A stretch of DNA of 64,000 nt from Actinernus sp. WN-2022 (GCA_030867875.1 JAOWCC010000936.1:13338095-13402094), one strand, 5' to 3'; numbered from the stretch's first letter, positions 52,501 through 54,920 are shown. Program-made: numbers and translations. Notes: generated by a model not told the origin, from the letters alone.

Positions 52501-54116
52501 AAAGGCTTTAAGTCAAGCAAAAGTTTCATTGTCCAAGGCCGGCAGAACAGGGGCGTCTGGGGCGGCCGTGGCCGGCCCACTTTTTCGGCCAAGTATGAAA
52601 TTTTAGCTGACGTAATCATTTTAAAAATATGTAAAATTTCTCGCGCCTTTGCCGCTCGGCCGCCCCACTTCCAAAATGCTTCCGCCGGCCCTGTTGTCTG
52701 TTGATAGAGAGAAAACAACTGGTGATGTACCTAGAAGCAACCGCCGGAGCTCTGGTGGTCTCTGGCTTAAATATTTTGAAAGGCATGAAACACAGGAGCA
52801 TATAAGTTACTGCAGAGAACTGTATATATATTAAAGTACTAAATTATTTATAGTCACTTCAATATTAGGCATAATTTATGCTGTTATGCTCACTTAAATT
52901 ATTTTTTTTAAATGACAAAATACAGTTTATTTTTGAAAACTTGTGAATGGGACATTGCATTGACGTGAGCTCCAATAATTTACAACATTGCCTAATTTGG
53001 AAGTTCTGGTAAATAAATGTTGCTATATAAAGTTCAATATATGTATAATCATGTAATGTGCAATCTGGGGGGAGGGGGGGGGGGGGGGGGGGGGGAGGAA
53101 GAGGGGAGGGAGGGAGATATACATGTACTACTAAATAATTAGTGCTGCCTATATGTATTCTCTCAGCCAAAAAGAAACAGTGTAAATAAAGCAAAAATCA
53201 TGGAAGGAATATAATCAGCAAATTGCATACTAATTGCAAGGATAAATGTATTACTTGGATAACGCTGAACTGTTAATTAATTATTGTAATATGTCGGAGT
53301 AGTGCTTATTAGTCCTTGCTTCGAATTTAACCGGACCAGAATATTTTCCTAAAACGCTAACCCGAGGGCAAACTGTACATGTGACGATGTGTTCACTGTA
53401 CAGATTGAATTACACATTTAGCACTATCCTAGGGATAAAGTTACCCTTGCTTCGAACAACCGGGTTGTTGAAAACTTCATAGTCCAGTACAGGACTGAAC
53501 TCACGATCGATTCACATATTTGTCGCCAAGGCCAAGGGGCAGATTATCGCGAGGCTCGCAAAGTAAAATTCTCTTTACTTCAAGGTGTTTTCCAATAAAC
53601 ATCACAGTATATTCACTTCAGGCTTCAGCACATTACAATTAAGTTATGCGTATTAAAGTGAGTTCAGCTAAAATGTTTATGCGTATTAAAGTGAGTTCAG
53701 CTAAAATGTTAATGGTTTATGAATTATTACTCTCTTACCCGTTTCCGTGTCTTTGCTATCAAATAATCTCAAGAGCTCTTCGCGGTCGGTCGCCATGACT
53801 TTGAGAAGTTCTGGTCTTGGTATTTCTTTTGTTACAGCCTGGAAAACATAACAATGTGTAAGATAAAATTAAATATGAAAACAAATTCCACAGTGCTAAA
53901 ACGTCGAGCAACGGCTTGGCATATTAAAGAACTATAAGACTCCTATAAAAGGTAAACTAGATAAAATTTATAATAATGCTGCTCTACCGACTGTGTGCTT
54001 GTCGTGTGCTTTATTCAAACATTTCCTTGCTATCATACCTTGGATATCCCATTGTTGTTGAACATGAAAGACCAGAGTATAAAGTAAATCACTGTCATAA
54101 ATGTAGCCTTCGTCAT
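1..54116 (-). CDS. ADAMTS-family secreted metalloprotease, multi-exon gene, 3' end outside window
   Basis: This entry spans the whole gene; exons are listed separately. The product is a secreted zinc endopeptidase of the ADAMTS group, a family that trims extracellular-matrix proteins such as proteoglycans and procollagens. Domain order read from the exons: signal peptide (residues 1-20), propeptide (to about 204, ending RTRR), reprolysin catalytic domain with HEMGHNLGAPHD near residue 355, disintegrin-like module (about 415-480), central TSP1 (490-550), Cys-rich (550-620), spacer (620-750), then C-terminal TSP1 repeats. About 870 residues are visible, and family members usually run 900-1900. 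Splice phases agree across all confident junctions. Gaps: one short propeptide exon is uncertain, the CGVCGGD-type segment was not found, and the 3' end is missing. The exact ADAMTS subgroup cannot be named without a tree. Introns are 0.2-6.5 kb and full of transposon remnants. Confidence 0.93.
315..566. mobile_element. Foldback (TIR) element, about 95-bp arms
   Basis: Sequence from cgcattcaagaattaccgc on the left returns as its reverse complement near 538-562, continuing through the actcaacgttag region. No coding capacity is seen, so this is a non-autonomous TIR element in the last visible ADAMTS intron. Confidence 0.8.
1048..1470 (+). repeat. Dispersed repeat copy 1, interrupted by a TIR element
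   Basis: The text around 1050-1192 and 1377-1470 (gtaaatgctattttccacctcc, ccatgggaatcac, ttcattcgttaa) recurs at 49796-50012 uninterrupted and at 47595-47716 plus 48833-48960. The gap 1193-1376 is an inserted element. Function unknown; no reading frame. Confidence 0.8.
1193..1376. mobile_element. 184-bp TIR element with AT target duplication
   Basis: Begins aggac and ends gtcct. The ctacaactaccagaat block at about 1221-1236 is matched by its reverse complement at about 1333-1348. Flanking AT dinucleotides at 1191-1192 and 1377-1378 are duplicated relative to the intact repeat copy at 49796-50012. Confidence 0.8.
1699..1775 (+). repeat. Dispersed repeat, aatagaacgatgcat family, copy 1
   Basis: Shares aatagaacgatgcat, a G-rich ggtgggtgg stretch and accgggattgagcc with copies at 7266-7345 and 9747-9830. 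This copy and the 9.7-kb copy both run on into cggacattatctgttc. Family unknown. Confidence 0.8.
1889..2040. mobile_element. 152-bp TIR element with a pentanucleotide array at its centre
   Basis: Arms of about 27 bp (atccctttatgtaggacgac and its complement) flank an acaat-rich array. The open frames here come from the pentamers and are not genes. Confidence 0.88.
2717..2927 (-). CDS. ADAMTS C-terminal TSP1 exon
   Basis: A 211-bp exon, acceptor ttacaag and donor gtaagt. It carries a full TSP1: [27 protein letters not shown] and [12 protein letters not shown], then the start of another repeat ending TAWSP. This is the usual ADAMTS tandem layout in which each repeat ends C-P-x-W. It ends in phase 0. 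Confidence 0.95.
3876..4281. mobile_element. TIR element carrying a 13-bp minisatellite
   Basis: Imperfect arms (aacaaatagatt, gcgtctgtc, agatgcacag, aacgtgaagagaac) at about 3876-3950 and 4195-4281 enclose roughly 17 copies of the 13-mer gcgtcactagact at about 3962-4183. No coding capacity. Confidence 0.9.
4440..5520 (+). pseudogene. Decayed non-LTR retrotransposon (CR1/L2-like) reverse transcriptase
   Basis: Plus-strand fragments in shifting frames read [11 protein letters not shown] near 4515, [12 protein letters not shown] near 5100, and [19 protein letters not shown] near 5390-5450, the last being a diagnostic RT block. Several stops and frameshifts make it dead. It lies antisense to the ADAMTS gene. 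Confidence 0.85.
5535..5661 (-). CDS. ADAMTS C-terminal TSP1 exon
   Basis: A 127-bp exon, acceptor atcctcaag and donor gttagt. It reads [20 protein letters not shown] and later SCNTQPCPA. The Gln-x-x-V-x-C-x-R start and the C-N-x-x-x-C-P-A ending complete the TSP1 begun in the previous exon. It leaves two bases that make a Ser codon with the next exon. A decayed LINE ends within about 40 bases of its donor. Confidence 0.94.
6861..6987 (-). CDS. ADAMTS exon: spacer end and next TSP1 start
   Basis: A 127-bp exon with acceptor tctctttcag and donor gtaggt. It encodes [18 protein letters not shown], matching the closing N-x-G-[IV]-x-[IV]-x-Y-x-[IV]-P strand of the spacer, then [18 protein letters not shown], the start of a C-terminal TSP1. 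It ends in phase 1. Confidence 0.94.
7266..7345 (+). repeat. Dispersed repeat, aatagaacgatgcat family, copy 2
   Basis: Same blocks as the copies at 1699 and 9747, ending shortly after accgggattgagccc. Confidence 0.75.
7698..7820. mobile_element. Short TIR element with tattg-type array at centre
   Basis: Arms tctgacaaatttatgcat at both ends in inverted order, with a degenerate tattgtattg array between. Structure parallels 1889-2040. Confidence 0.75.
8035..8410. repeat. Inverted repeat with gaaatac motifs
   Basis: tttcatggttttctatgaaatac at about 8040-8063 is matched inverted near 8370-8395, and ccatgaaataccgc is also repeated directly. Probably a foldback element in the intron; the ends are not sharp. 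Confidence 0.55.
8919..9085 (-). CDS. ADAMTS spacer exon, GPTSE motif
   Basis: A 167-bp exon, acceptor cgttacag and donor gtaagt. It reads [17 protein letters not shown], then [10 protein letters not shown] and [16 protein letters not shown]. The Gly-Thr-x-x-x-Tyr strand and Arg/Ala-x-GPTxE turn are hallmarks of the ADAMTS spacer. It ends in phase 0. Confidence 0.93.
9178..9330 (+). repeat. tRNA-derived SINE head, type B
   Basis: Contains a box A-like gggtggcttaagtgttaagc and box B-like agggttcgagctc, followed by gagttagttttcttggtatc. It is the plus-strand relative of the copy at 10090-10315. Confidence 0.6.
9747..9930 (+). repeat. Dispersed repeat, aatagaacgatgcat family, longest copy
   Basis: Shares the family core with 1699 and 7266 and extends through an internal hairpin around gcgaaggtttctgagagcg. 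Confidence 0.75.
10090..10315 (-). repeat. tRNA-derived SINE, type B
   Basis: On the minus strand it reads ggtggcgcaggggttaagc (box A region), ggttcgattcccgtc (box B), then gagttgagtttgttggtatc and a ctccggttttcgtcc tail. Clear tRNA-like Pol III promoter layout, but no intact tRNA gene. Confidence 0.75.
10551..10640. repeat. Perfect 90-bp palindrome, 44-bp arms
   Basis: Arms 10551-10594 and 10597-10640 are exact reverse complements around a 2-base centre (ca). They include ttcccgggatgtatc. No coding content is seen. Confidence 0.97.
11236..11325 (-). CDS. ADAMTS spacer exon
   Basis: A 90-bp exon, acceptor atatacag and donor gtaagt. It encodes [20 protein letters not shown] and then EDNVTTNFV. 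The I-x-x-[IL]-P-x-G-x-x-N-x-x-I pattern matches the start of the spacer domain. Phase is 1 in and 1 out, compatible with both neighbours. Confidence 0.88.
11357..11990 (+). pseudogene. 3' fragment of CR1/L2-like LINE reverse transcriptase
   Basis: An open stretch begins [20 protein letters not shown] and continues [16 protein letters not shown] and [12 protein letters not shown]. Then, in a shifted frame, [20 protein letters not shown] follows, the classic C-terminal end of these RTs. Truncated at the 5' side and frameshifted. Confidence 0.9.
12540..13275. mobile_element. TTAA-flanked TIR element, about 195-bp arms
   Basis: TTAA occurs at 12540-12543 and 13272-13275. Just inside, AGGGATACCCGAGTG and its complement begin near-identical arms of about 195 bp that end near the ccaccagcgt sequence. 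TTAA duplication with AGGG ends suits piggyBac- or Kolobok-type elements. The 350-bp middle has no transposase, so this is a MITE. The open frames in the two arms are mirror copies. Confidence 0.9.
13572..13830 (+). repeat. tRNA-derived SINE, type A, copy 1
   Basis: Starts cgcctcccggttagctcag (box A) and has cgggttcaaaccccggccgg (box B), followed by a conserved non-tRNA tail (aggttctgtctttgtgaaac, agtctcaccagactgtcac). It closely matches 46463-46742. Confidence 0.92.
13857..15085. repeat. Diverged direct duplication, about 240-700 bp units
   Basis: cccacagaaatgtag, gcaggatgcccttagc, gtgccgagtggtccacatctg and cttagatggaaacatattaaa each occur twice, at about 13866/14780, 14241/14845, 14380/14932 and 14470/15008. 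The second copy is shortened by several deletions. Confidence 0.85.
14611..16232. mobile_element. TIR element with octamer arrays in its ends
   Basis: Left end gtgttacaagatacagtgatac runs into about twelve 8-bp units (gatacggt/gatacagt) at 14624-14726. The right end at about 16145-16232 carries the complement (gtatcaccgtatcac and tcttgtaacac). No transposase frame lies between. Confidence 0.75.
16890..16962 (-). repeat. SINE type A fragment
   Basis: Minus strand reads catcccggttagctcag, then degenerate box B near gggtcctagccc. A decayed tRNA-like head without a recognisable tail. Confidence 0.5.
17467..17682. mobile_element. TA-flanked MITE, copy 1
   Basis: Ends cggttttcaattgagtgt and cactcacttcaaaaccg. 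Interior has several gtgattggtt motifs. Better-preserved copies are at 41170-41455 and 59489-59744. Confidence 0.75.
17834..17864 (-). CDS. ADAMTS 31-bp microexon, VGCD motif
   Basis: A 31-bp exon reading [10 protein letters not shown] plus one base, between tattttcag and gtaacg. The V-G-C-D-x-x-[IL]-G-S motif is highly conserved at the Cys-rich/spacer boundary, so this tiny exon can be assigned with confidence. Family members normally continue with a CGVCGGD-like segment, but no exon for it was seen between here and 11325. Confidence 0.9.
18020..18215 (+). mobile_element. Solo end of a TTAA-type TIR element
   Basis: ttaaagggaacctccattgaaa resembles the terminus of the 12540-13275 element, and a gccgccatcttggatcttatgacgtcac block follows in the same order as in that element. 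No matching second arm was found. Confidence 0.5.
18376..18500 (-). CDS. ADAMTS Cys-rich domain exon
   Basis: A 125-bp exon with acceptor ttaccacag and donor gtgagt. It reads [17 protein letters not shown], then DGTKYD and [10 protein letters not shown]. The C-x-x-x-x-C, Asp-Gly-Thr and Cys-Ile-x-Gly-Lys elements are typical of the distal Cys-rich domain. It joins the previous exon through a split Gly codon and leaves in phase 0. Confidence 0.92.
20785..20866 (-). CDS. ADAMTS Cys-rich domain exon
   Basis: An 82-bp exon, acceptor ttacag and donor gtaag. It encodes [14 protein letters not shown] and [11 protein letters not shown]. The Arg-x-x-Gln-Cys followed by a Tyr/Phe-rich stretch matches the start of the Cys-rich domain (family pattern R-x-x-Q-C). 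It ends in phase 1. Confidence 0.88.
21133..22075. repeat. 77-bp satellite, about 12 units
   Basis: Unit core: agccaattaacagccaccaa, cgaacattgactccatacat, caacaccatgacatagccc. Units differ by one to several bases, and a four-unit block of about 307 bp appears twice (near 21302 and 21609). All long frames here are repeat artefacts spaced by 77 bp. Confidence 0.97.
22797..22863 (-). CDS. ADAMTS exon: second half of central TSP1
   Basis: A 67-bp exon with acceptor ttttcag and donor gtacgt. It reads [20 protein letters not shown], with the Pro-x-x-Gly-Gly-x-x-Cys and terminal Cys pattern that closes a TSP1 repeat. It takes one base to complete the split codon from the previous exon and ends in phase 0. 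Confidence 0.93.
24426..24574 (-). CDS. ADAMTS exon: end of disintegrin-like module and central TSP1 repeat
   Basis: A 149-bp exon. The acceptor ttcacctag is preferred over a closer tgtgtag because it supplies WCVGGHCVD, the expected W-C-x-x-G-x-C linker, and keeps phase. Then [18 protein letters not shown] follows, the classic central TSP1 start with tryptophans for C-mannosylation and the CSRTCGGG motif. The donor is gtacgt, ending in phase 2. Confidence 0.95.
24640..24960. repeat. Tandem triplet of a 110-bp unit
   Basis: Three copies of a unit containing agtgacataagcacaagc, gcagacg(t/c)agtg and ctctcgactgatcgatagc begin near 24641, 24751 and 24864. Related single motifs occur near 20895, 22118 and 35185, suggesting a MITE end. 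Confidence 0.88.
25553..25645 (-). CDS. ADAMTS disintegrin-like exon
   Basis: A 93-bp, phase 0/0 exon with acceptor ttacag and donor gtaaga. It reads [18 protein letters not shown] and then [11 protein letters not shown]. The cysteine spacing and the DGTPCG motif mark the end of the disintegrin-like module. Confidence 0.94.
26897..27032 (-). CDS. ADAMTS exon: catalytic/disintegrin-like junction
   Basis: A 136-bp exon, acceptor atatttacag and donor gtaggc. It encodes [14 protein letters not shown], then [14 protein letters not shown] and GLCPVTT. The Leu-Pro...Pro-Gly-x-x-Phe-Asp-x-x-x-Gln-Cys pattern is the standard start of the ADAMTS disintegrin-like module. It ends in phase 0. Confidence 0.94.
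27542..27943 (-). pseudogene. Three decayed tandem copies of the Met-turn exon
   Basis: Copies at about 27542-27686, 27687-27797 and 27801-27943 repeat the exon plus its donor-side intron with a unit near 143 bp. All lack the LGAPHD start and its acceptor. The 27801 copy has a Val and a stop where the intact exon has Met-Gln. The 27687 copy is shortened and frame-shifted. The 27542 copy stays open, with the Met replaced by Thr, and keeps a good gtgagt donor. They look like products of local tandem duplication rather than working alternative exons. Confidence 0.88.
27944..28069 (-). CDS. ADAMTS catalytic exon: third zinc ligand and Met-turn
   Basis: A 126-bp exon (acceptor tttctag, donor gttagt) beginning LGAPHD, which completes HExxHxxGxxHD, so the third zinc ligand is present. 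It continues [12 protein letters not shown], the Met-turn, then [15 protein letters not shown], the family's F-x-W-S-x-C-S motif. It joins exon 26897-27032 through a split Ser codon. Three decayed copies of this exon lie immediately to the left. Confidence 0.96.
28735..29560 (+). pseudogene. Decayed LINE RT C-terminal region
   Basis: Begins [17 protein letters not shown] and ends, after many frameshifts, with [19 protein letters not shown]. The EIWG block and the trailing Arg-rich segment are typical of the ends of non-LTR RT proteins. Dead copy in the intron between the two zinc-site exons. Confidence 0.75.
29841..29946 (-). CDS. ADAMTS catalytic exon with zinc-binding HEMGH
   Basis: A 106-bp exon with a ttgcag acceptor and gtaaga donor. 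It encodes [18 protein letters not shown] then [11 protein letters not shown]. The last five residues are the HExxH half of the metzincin zinc site, with Glu as catalytic base. The final two bases (aa) become Asn on joining the next exon, giving HEMGHN. Confidence 0.96.
30043..30077 (-). CDS. ADAMTS 35-bp microexon
   Basis: Found by codon phase: the exons at 34149 and 29841 cannot join directly. This 35-bp segment (acceptor ttttgacag, donor gtgaag) brings one base, eleven codons and one base, reading [11 protein letters not shown]. It completes an Arg on one side and a Gly on the other. Two cysteines fit the disulphide-bonded loop that precedes the conserved GxAYxxxxC strand. Confidence 0.85.
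30114..30260. mobile_element. Foldback element, 67-bp arms
   Basis: Arms 30114-30180 and 30194-30260 match except for two bases. They contain ggcggccatcttgg and acccagcctcggt. The spacer is 13 bp, so the element is almost pure hairpin. Confidence 0.92.
30898..31062. mobile_element. 165-bp TIR element
   Basis: Arms aatagacccattcgaaaaat continuing ggcgtccaattta, inverted at 31026-31062. The inner region repeats cgaggctagtcagtac directly. Confidence 0.88.
31091..31201. mobile_element. TIR element with perfect 34-bp arms
   Basis: atggttctccttgttctata and onward to cattattttg is repeated as an exact inverse at the right end. The centre includes agcagcttttcaagacctc, a block shared with the minisatellite-bearing element at 32980-33290. 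Confidence 0.92.
32465..32775. mobile_element. Foldback element around 32.6 kb
   Basis: Long arms share cgtctcaagac, gacgga(a)aattcc, gagagac and the cgtggcccccgagag segment in inverted order. The centre repeats agccaatcaaa. A 148-residue open frame overlaps it but is arm-derived. A partial relative lies near 20215-20275. Confidence 0.82.
32980..33290. mobile_element. TIR element with a 22-bp minisatellite at its centre
   Basis: aggtcttgaaaagct on the left and agcttttcaagacct on the right bracket about nine 22-bp units (cggaacacgagcaatacatgag) at 33005-33212. The right part matches the end of 31091-31201. Open frames arise because the unit lacks stops in several frames. Confidence 0.88.
33470..33925. 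repeat. 21-bp minisatellite, about 21 units
   Basis: Unit ttacacgagtttgccccggc(c). Its length is divisible by three, so frames stay open: plus-strand frame 33367-33942 repeats the heptad ALHEFAP, and other frames repeat PYTSLPR or similar. No promoter, splice or homology evidence supports translation. Confidence 0.95.
34149..34282 (-). CDS. ADAMTS catalytic-domain exon, DNAVLLTR
   Basis: A 134-bp exon with acceptor cccacag and donor gtacgt. It contains the [10 protein letters not shown] helix and [10 protein letters not shown], matching the conserved HxDxAxLLTR segment of ADAMTS enzymes. It starts in phase 0 and ends with two bases (ag) that the 35-bp exon completes to an Arg codon. Confidence 0.94.
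34982..35065 (-). CDS. ADAMTS catalytic-domain exon
   Basis: An 84-bp, phase 0/0 exon with a ctatttcag acceptor and gtaagt donor. It encodes [14 protein letters not shown] and [12 protein letters not shown]. The LYxDPSIG pattern and the following alternating hydrophobic strand are characteristic of the reprolysin fold between the first helix and the central sheet. Confidence 0.92.
35709..36037. mobile_element. TIR element with poly-G/poly-C ends
   Basis: Left end is a run of over 25 G followed by gactcccatataaaagggg. The right end is gggagtcccccccccc. The interior repeats gacccctaaaaggtac several times. Symmetric ends indicate a MITE whose terminal homopolymer has expanded on the left. Confidence 0.82.
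36115..36275 (-). repeat. SINE type A tail, separated from its head by an insertion
   Basis: Contains cacaaaggcagcaccttctg and ctcggttattttaa, the tail blocks of type A SINEs in reverse. The head continues at 37903-37965 after a 1.6-kb inserted element. Confidence 0.85.
36276..37902. mobile_element. 1.6-kb TIR element inserted in a SINE
   Basis: Ends aaggcgctgtgtcatggtac and its near-complement gtaccgtgacacagcccctt form about 30-bp TIRs. The interior has three related blocks beginning agctt(c/a)at(a/c)tgtatg near 36841, 37059 and 37275, with conceptual FEMLRSF- and FEFMRLF-like peptides in two of them. The same block occurs near 48172 in the 47719-48824 element. No recognised transposase. 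Confidence 0.82.
37903..37965 (-). repeat. SINE type A head, interrupted copy
   Basis: tgttggtctggccggggtttgagcccgcgatctcccgcac is the reverse of the type A box B region. The box A part is lost after about 37965. Confidence 0.85.
38330..38522 (-). repeat. SINE type A, reverse copy
   Basis: Holds the tail (aaggcagcaccttccactcg), box B (gggtttgaacccgcg) and box A (gagctaaccgggaggcg) in reverse orientation. Nearly complete. Confidence 0.88.
38587..38898. mobile_element. 312-bp TIR element
   Basis: Terminal aatagggacctt at 38587-38598 is exactly inverted at 38887-38898. No coding content. Confidence 0.6.
39034..39170 (+). repeat. Dispersed repeat shared with 57.95 kb
   Basis: Blocks gtatcgtaactctgtaatt, gggaaaccatt, gtcacggtatgccgtacag and cgaaatctgttct recur with small changes at 57945-58085. 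Confidence 0.8.
39190..39350 (-). CDS. ADAMTS exon: furin site and start of catalytic domain
   Basis: A 161-bp exon entering in phase 1 (two bases complete a codon) and leaving in phase 0 at gtaaga. It reads [11 protein letters not shown], a consensus furin-type cleavage site (R-T-R-R, about residues 201-204), then [12 protein letters not shown] and KYVLAVANM, the first strand and helix of a reprolysin domain. Cleavage after RTRR would release the propeptide. Confidence 0.93.
39398..39512. repeat. Short inverted repeat ending in aatgactgg
   Basis: aaatgactggcc...cagtgagttttt is matched inverted by aaaactcactg...agccagtcatt. It may be one end structure of the helicase-bearing remnant to its right. 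Confidence 0.7.
39618..39753. mobile_element. 136-bp TIR element
   Basis: cagtccctttatttttcttg at the left is inverted as aaagaaaaataaagggactg at the right. It has inserted beside the helicase fragment. Confidence 0.82.
39843..40125 (+). pseudogene. RecQ-like helicase fragment in a transposon remnant
   Basis: [12 protein letters not shown] is followed, after a frameshift, by [13 protein letters not shown] and [12 protein letters not shown], the Q-motif and Walker A region of RecQ-type SF2 helicases. The Walker lysine is replaced by an extra Asn-Leu, and a stop follows. Probably the relic of a helicase carried by a transposon, not a host gene. Confidence 0.78.
40454..40608 (-). CDS. ADAMTS propeptide exon, IEP motif
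   Basis: A 155-bp exon with a tatttttag acceptor and gtacaa donor. It encodes [14 protein letters not shown] followed by YHVISRR and a basic RERR run. The tyrosine-x-Ile-x-Pro pattern and the following His-Val are typical of the middle of ADAMTS and ADAM propeptides. It ends in phase 1, completing a Val codon with the next exon. The RERR could be an extra proprotein-convertase site upstream of the main RTRR. Confidence 0.88.
41170..41455. mobile_element. TA-flanked MITE, copy 2
   Basis: TA, then gagcggatttcaattgagtg at the left; cactcatgtgaaacccgctc then TA at the right. Interior tttggttttgcgttt and gtgattggttc motifs. TA duplication suggests a Tc1/mariner-driven family. Confidence 0.9.
41650..41795 (-). 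repeat. SINE type A tail, interrupted
   Basis: cacaaaggcagcacattctac and cagttattttaagtaatggtcc are reverse tail blocks. The head resumes at 42243. Confidence 0.7.
41773..42250. mobile_element. TIR element inserted in a SINE
   Basis: taatggtccagataagaactgta at the left is inverted near 42205-42228. taagtaatgg appears at both outer edges and may be the target duplication or SINE sequence. Confidence 0.65.
42243..42327 (-). repeat. SINE type A head, interrupted copy
   Basis: ggtttgacccgttgacctcc and aaccgccgaactaactgggagg are box B and box A in reverse. Confidence 0.8.
42401..42429 (-). CDS. Candidate 29-bp ADAMTS propeptide exon
   Basis: This candidate would fill the phase gap between exons 47219-47391 and 40454-40608. 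It reads LYQEAASGM plus two bases, flanked by ag on the acceptor side and a gtatgg donor, and it joins both neighbours in frame. The acceptor lacks a good pyrimidine tract and the peptide has no diagnostic residue, so it may be chance. RNA evidence would settle it. Confidence 0.25.
42614..42746. mobile_element. Foldback element, 46-bp perfect arms plus imperfect inner stem
   Basis: cttcttattaaccgagagcg through tatcagacc is exactly inverted at the right end, leaving a short loop. A partial relative (gctcggtctgtacagagaaa) is near 20420-20480. Confidence 0.94.
42990..44478 (-). pseudogene. Crypton-type tyrosine recombinase, frameshifted
   Basis: Three overlapping frames read as one protein. N-terminus [20 protein letters not shown] through [15 protein letters not shown]; middle [13 protein letters not shown], a TAG stop after [20 protein letters not shown] and [18 protein letters not shown]-terminus [29 protein letters not shown] and LQSYKT. 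The Arg, His-x-x-Arg, His and Tyr residues of tyrosine recombinases are all present. This layout matches Crypton elements and their host-gene derivatives (ZMYM/QRICH1/KCTD1-type DUF3504 region). At least two frameshifts and one stop make it non-functional. It lies in an ADAMTS propeptide intron, same strand. Confidence 0.9.
44690..44850. mobile_element. Foldback element ending in ttataccatgg
   Basis: gtattagtgatttaaattgc and ccccgagagccg are inverted across 44705-44815, with ttataccatggcat at both ends. A related end appears at about 45470-45490. Confidence 0.85.
45797..45878. repeat. Inverted repeat
   Basis: catttgagaaca(t)gagagaaatgtt...agcac is matched inverted by gtgct...aacatttctagagtgttctcaaatg. 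Confidence 0.75.
46463..46742 (+). repeat. tRNA-derived SINE, type A, best copy
   Basis: cgcctcccggttagctcag, a short insertion in the anticodon-arm region, cgggttcaaaccccggccgg, then the tail with aggtgctgcctttgtgaaac, gtctcaccagactgtcatg and a terminal tactttact repeat. Defines the full unit used to read the interrupted copies. Confidence 0.94.
47219..47391 (-). CDS. ADAMTS propeptide exon
   Basis: A 173-bp exon with a ttcatttag acceptor and gtatga donor. It contains [19 protein letters not shown], which resembles the family propeptide pattern of a Trp followed by a Phe-Tyr-x-Gly turn, then [13 protein letters not shown]. The usual propeptide cysteine near that turn is not seen. It enters with two bases completing a codon and ends in phase 0. 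The next clear exon, 40454-40608, needs two incoming bases, so a short exon must lie between. Confidence 0.82.
47595..47716 (+). repeat. Dispersed repeat copy 2, left part
   Basis: Matches 49796-49905 (gtgttattagcaaaa, gtaaatgctattttc, tcaattgtcgatctt). Continues at 48833 after the inserted element. Confidence 0.85.
47719..48824. mobile_element. 1.1-kb TIR element, 92-bp arms, 8-9 bp target duplication
   Basis: Arms 47719-47810 and 48733-48824 differ at two positions (tagcct(c/g)attttcagacgg and onward). Flanks cttccacc and cttgccacc look like a slightly diverged target duplication, in the size range of hAT, P or Mutator insertions. The interior holds a RecQ-like helicase fragment and a block shared with 36276-37902. 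Confidence 0.92.
48481..48675 (-). pseudogene. RecQ-like helicase fragment inside TIR element
   Basis: An open 64-codon piece: [14 protein letters not shown], then [20 protein letters not shown] and [11 protein letters not shown]. It is the Q-motif and Walker A segment of a RecQ-type helicase, with the P of PTG(F/Y)GKS replaced by R. Downstream helicase motifs are absent, so this is an internal deletion derivative of a larger element. Confidence 0.8.
48833..48960 (+). repeat. Dispersed repeat copy 2, right part
   Basis: catccatggcaacgcctttt, gatcacgagctcaattcatt and cagcacgtgact match 49915-50012. Confidence 0.85.
49710..49760 (-). CDS. ADAMTS small propeptide exon, possibly skipped
   Basis: A 51-bp open segment with a strong acceptor (tttttttcctctccag) and a consensus gtaagt donor. 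In frame it reads [16 protein letters not shown]. Its length is a multiple of three and its phase is symmetric (1 in, 1 out), so transcripts could include or skip it without breaking the frame. No family motif is expected here, so only splice quality and phase support it. Confidence 0.55.
49796..50012 (+). repeat. Dispersed repeat copy 3, uninterrupted
   Basis: Contains every block of the copies at 1.1 kb and 47.6 kb in order with no insertion, so it serves as the empty-site reference for both. Confidence 0.88.
50354..50611. mobile_element. Foldback element
   Basis: gtatacatcaatgttgaatt and catatatcgatgtcgaaact return inverted near 50547-50611. The outer sequences (catacatcaatgt / acatcaattgtatgtatg) may extend the arms. 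Confidence 0.8.
50700..52530. other. ADAMTS intron 2 stretch with no recognised feature
   Basis: AT-rich, with frequent acatgta and tatata words. A short hairpin (tgccctctgtcttg and its inverse) sits at about 51350-51382. No exon or transposon protein was recognised. Confidence 0.6.
52535..52700. mobile_element. TIR element with ggccggc/acaggg ends
   Basis: aaggccggcagaacaggggc and ggggcggcc at the left are inverted as ggccgccccac and gccggccctgttgtc at the right. Confidence 0.8.
53067..53120. repeat. Poly-G tract
   Basis: Over 25 consecutive G with a few A, continuing as gaggaagagggga. Any reading frame across it is low-complexity. Confidence 0.95.
53739..53838 (-). CDS. ADAMTS exon 2: start of propeptide
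   Basis: A 100-bp exon between a ttccag acceptor and a gtaagaga donor. It reads [20 protein letters not shown] and onward, with many charged residues and no cysteine, as in N-terminal propeptides of this family. It enters in phase 0 and leaves in phase 1, the phase needed by either the 49710-49760 exon or exon 47219-47391. Recognition rests on splice sites, phase and position rather than on a conserved motif. Confidence 0.8.
54039..54116 (-). CDS. ADAMTS exon 1: start codon and signal peptide
   Basis: Twenty-six codons from ATG at 54116 to a GT donor (gtatga). The peptide begins [19 protein letters not shown], a short basic start followed by a hydrophobic core, as expected for a secretory signal peptide. 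No other in-frame ATG gives such a peptide, which is why this start was chosen. The exon ends in phase 0 and joins the phase-0 start of exon 2. A TATA-like stretch lies about 50 bases upstream. Confidence 0.85.
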
Positions 54117-54159
54117 TTCAGTAATTCAGCAGTTATGAACAAGTAAGTATGCACCGTCT

Positions 54160-54175
54160 CCGAATATAAACACGA
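54160..54175 (-). promoter_or_regulatory. Possible TATA-like element upstream of the ADAMTS start
   Basis: The minus strand reads gtgtttatattcgg about 45-55 bases upstream of the ATG. Position and AT content suit a core promoter with a short 5' UTR. This rests on one weak motif, and a further upstream 5' UTR exon is equally possible. Confidence 0.25.
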
Positions 54176-54920
54176 GCACACTTACAGTTTACGGCCGTTG
54201 CATAAACCAAAACAGTCGATATTTGATCGGAACATTTCACAAAACGTAGCCAAGACAATTTTCAGTTCTACAATTTTAGAAAAAAAACTTTTGCATAAGC
54301 AATATGGCAGCAATGTATTAGAATATTATTGGCTAACTATTTTTGTAGCAGCTCTGGTTAGATAATATTTCCGAAAAAGGCTAGACAGAGGTGAGGCCCG
54401 ACTATGTATCGATGCACGTCATCCCAGCCGAGGTGACGACACCTTCAAGTAGGGGCTTGCGAAACGGTTTCCGGTTGTTTGCACACAGTTGTTTCCTGCT
54501 TAACAGATCGAAACCTTTAATTATTATCCACAGTGCGGTTAATAACACTTTTAATGTAAACAAGGGCTGGGGTAATGGCGAATATAATCCTAGCAAGGCA
54601 AGATATATAATATATATTGAAGATAATTTGACGCTGAAAATTGATAAACATTTATCGTAAGCCTATATGGCTATACATTTTTAATTCGTACTCAAAGAAA
54701 AACAGAAAAACTTTTCAAAGGGTGTTTAACTCCAAAAATAGCTTCATAGATTTTCCCCTTCGAATTCTGAATTTTCCCTTTTACGATTTTAAAACGACAA
54801 AAACATTATGAAAATCCAAAACACAGCTAACGTCTTCCCAAGGTGGCCAATAAAGTTTGCATGCTACCTGGGTTGCATGAGAAGTTTTGCCCAAAATGCT
54901 ATTTTTGAAGTAATAATATA

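Noticed and set aside
52272..52718. 148-residue minus-strand frame
   Set aside because: Overlaps the ggccggc TIR element and low-complexity intron. No motif seen.
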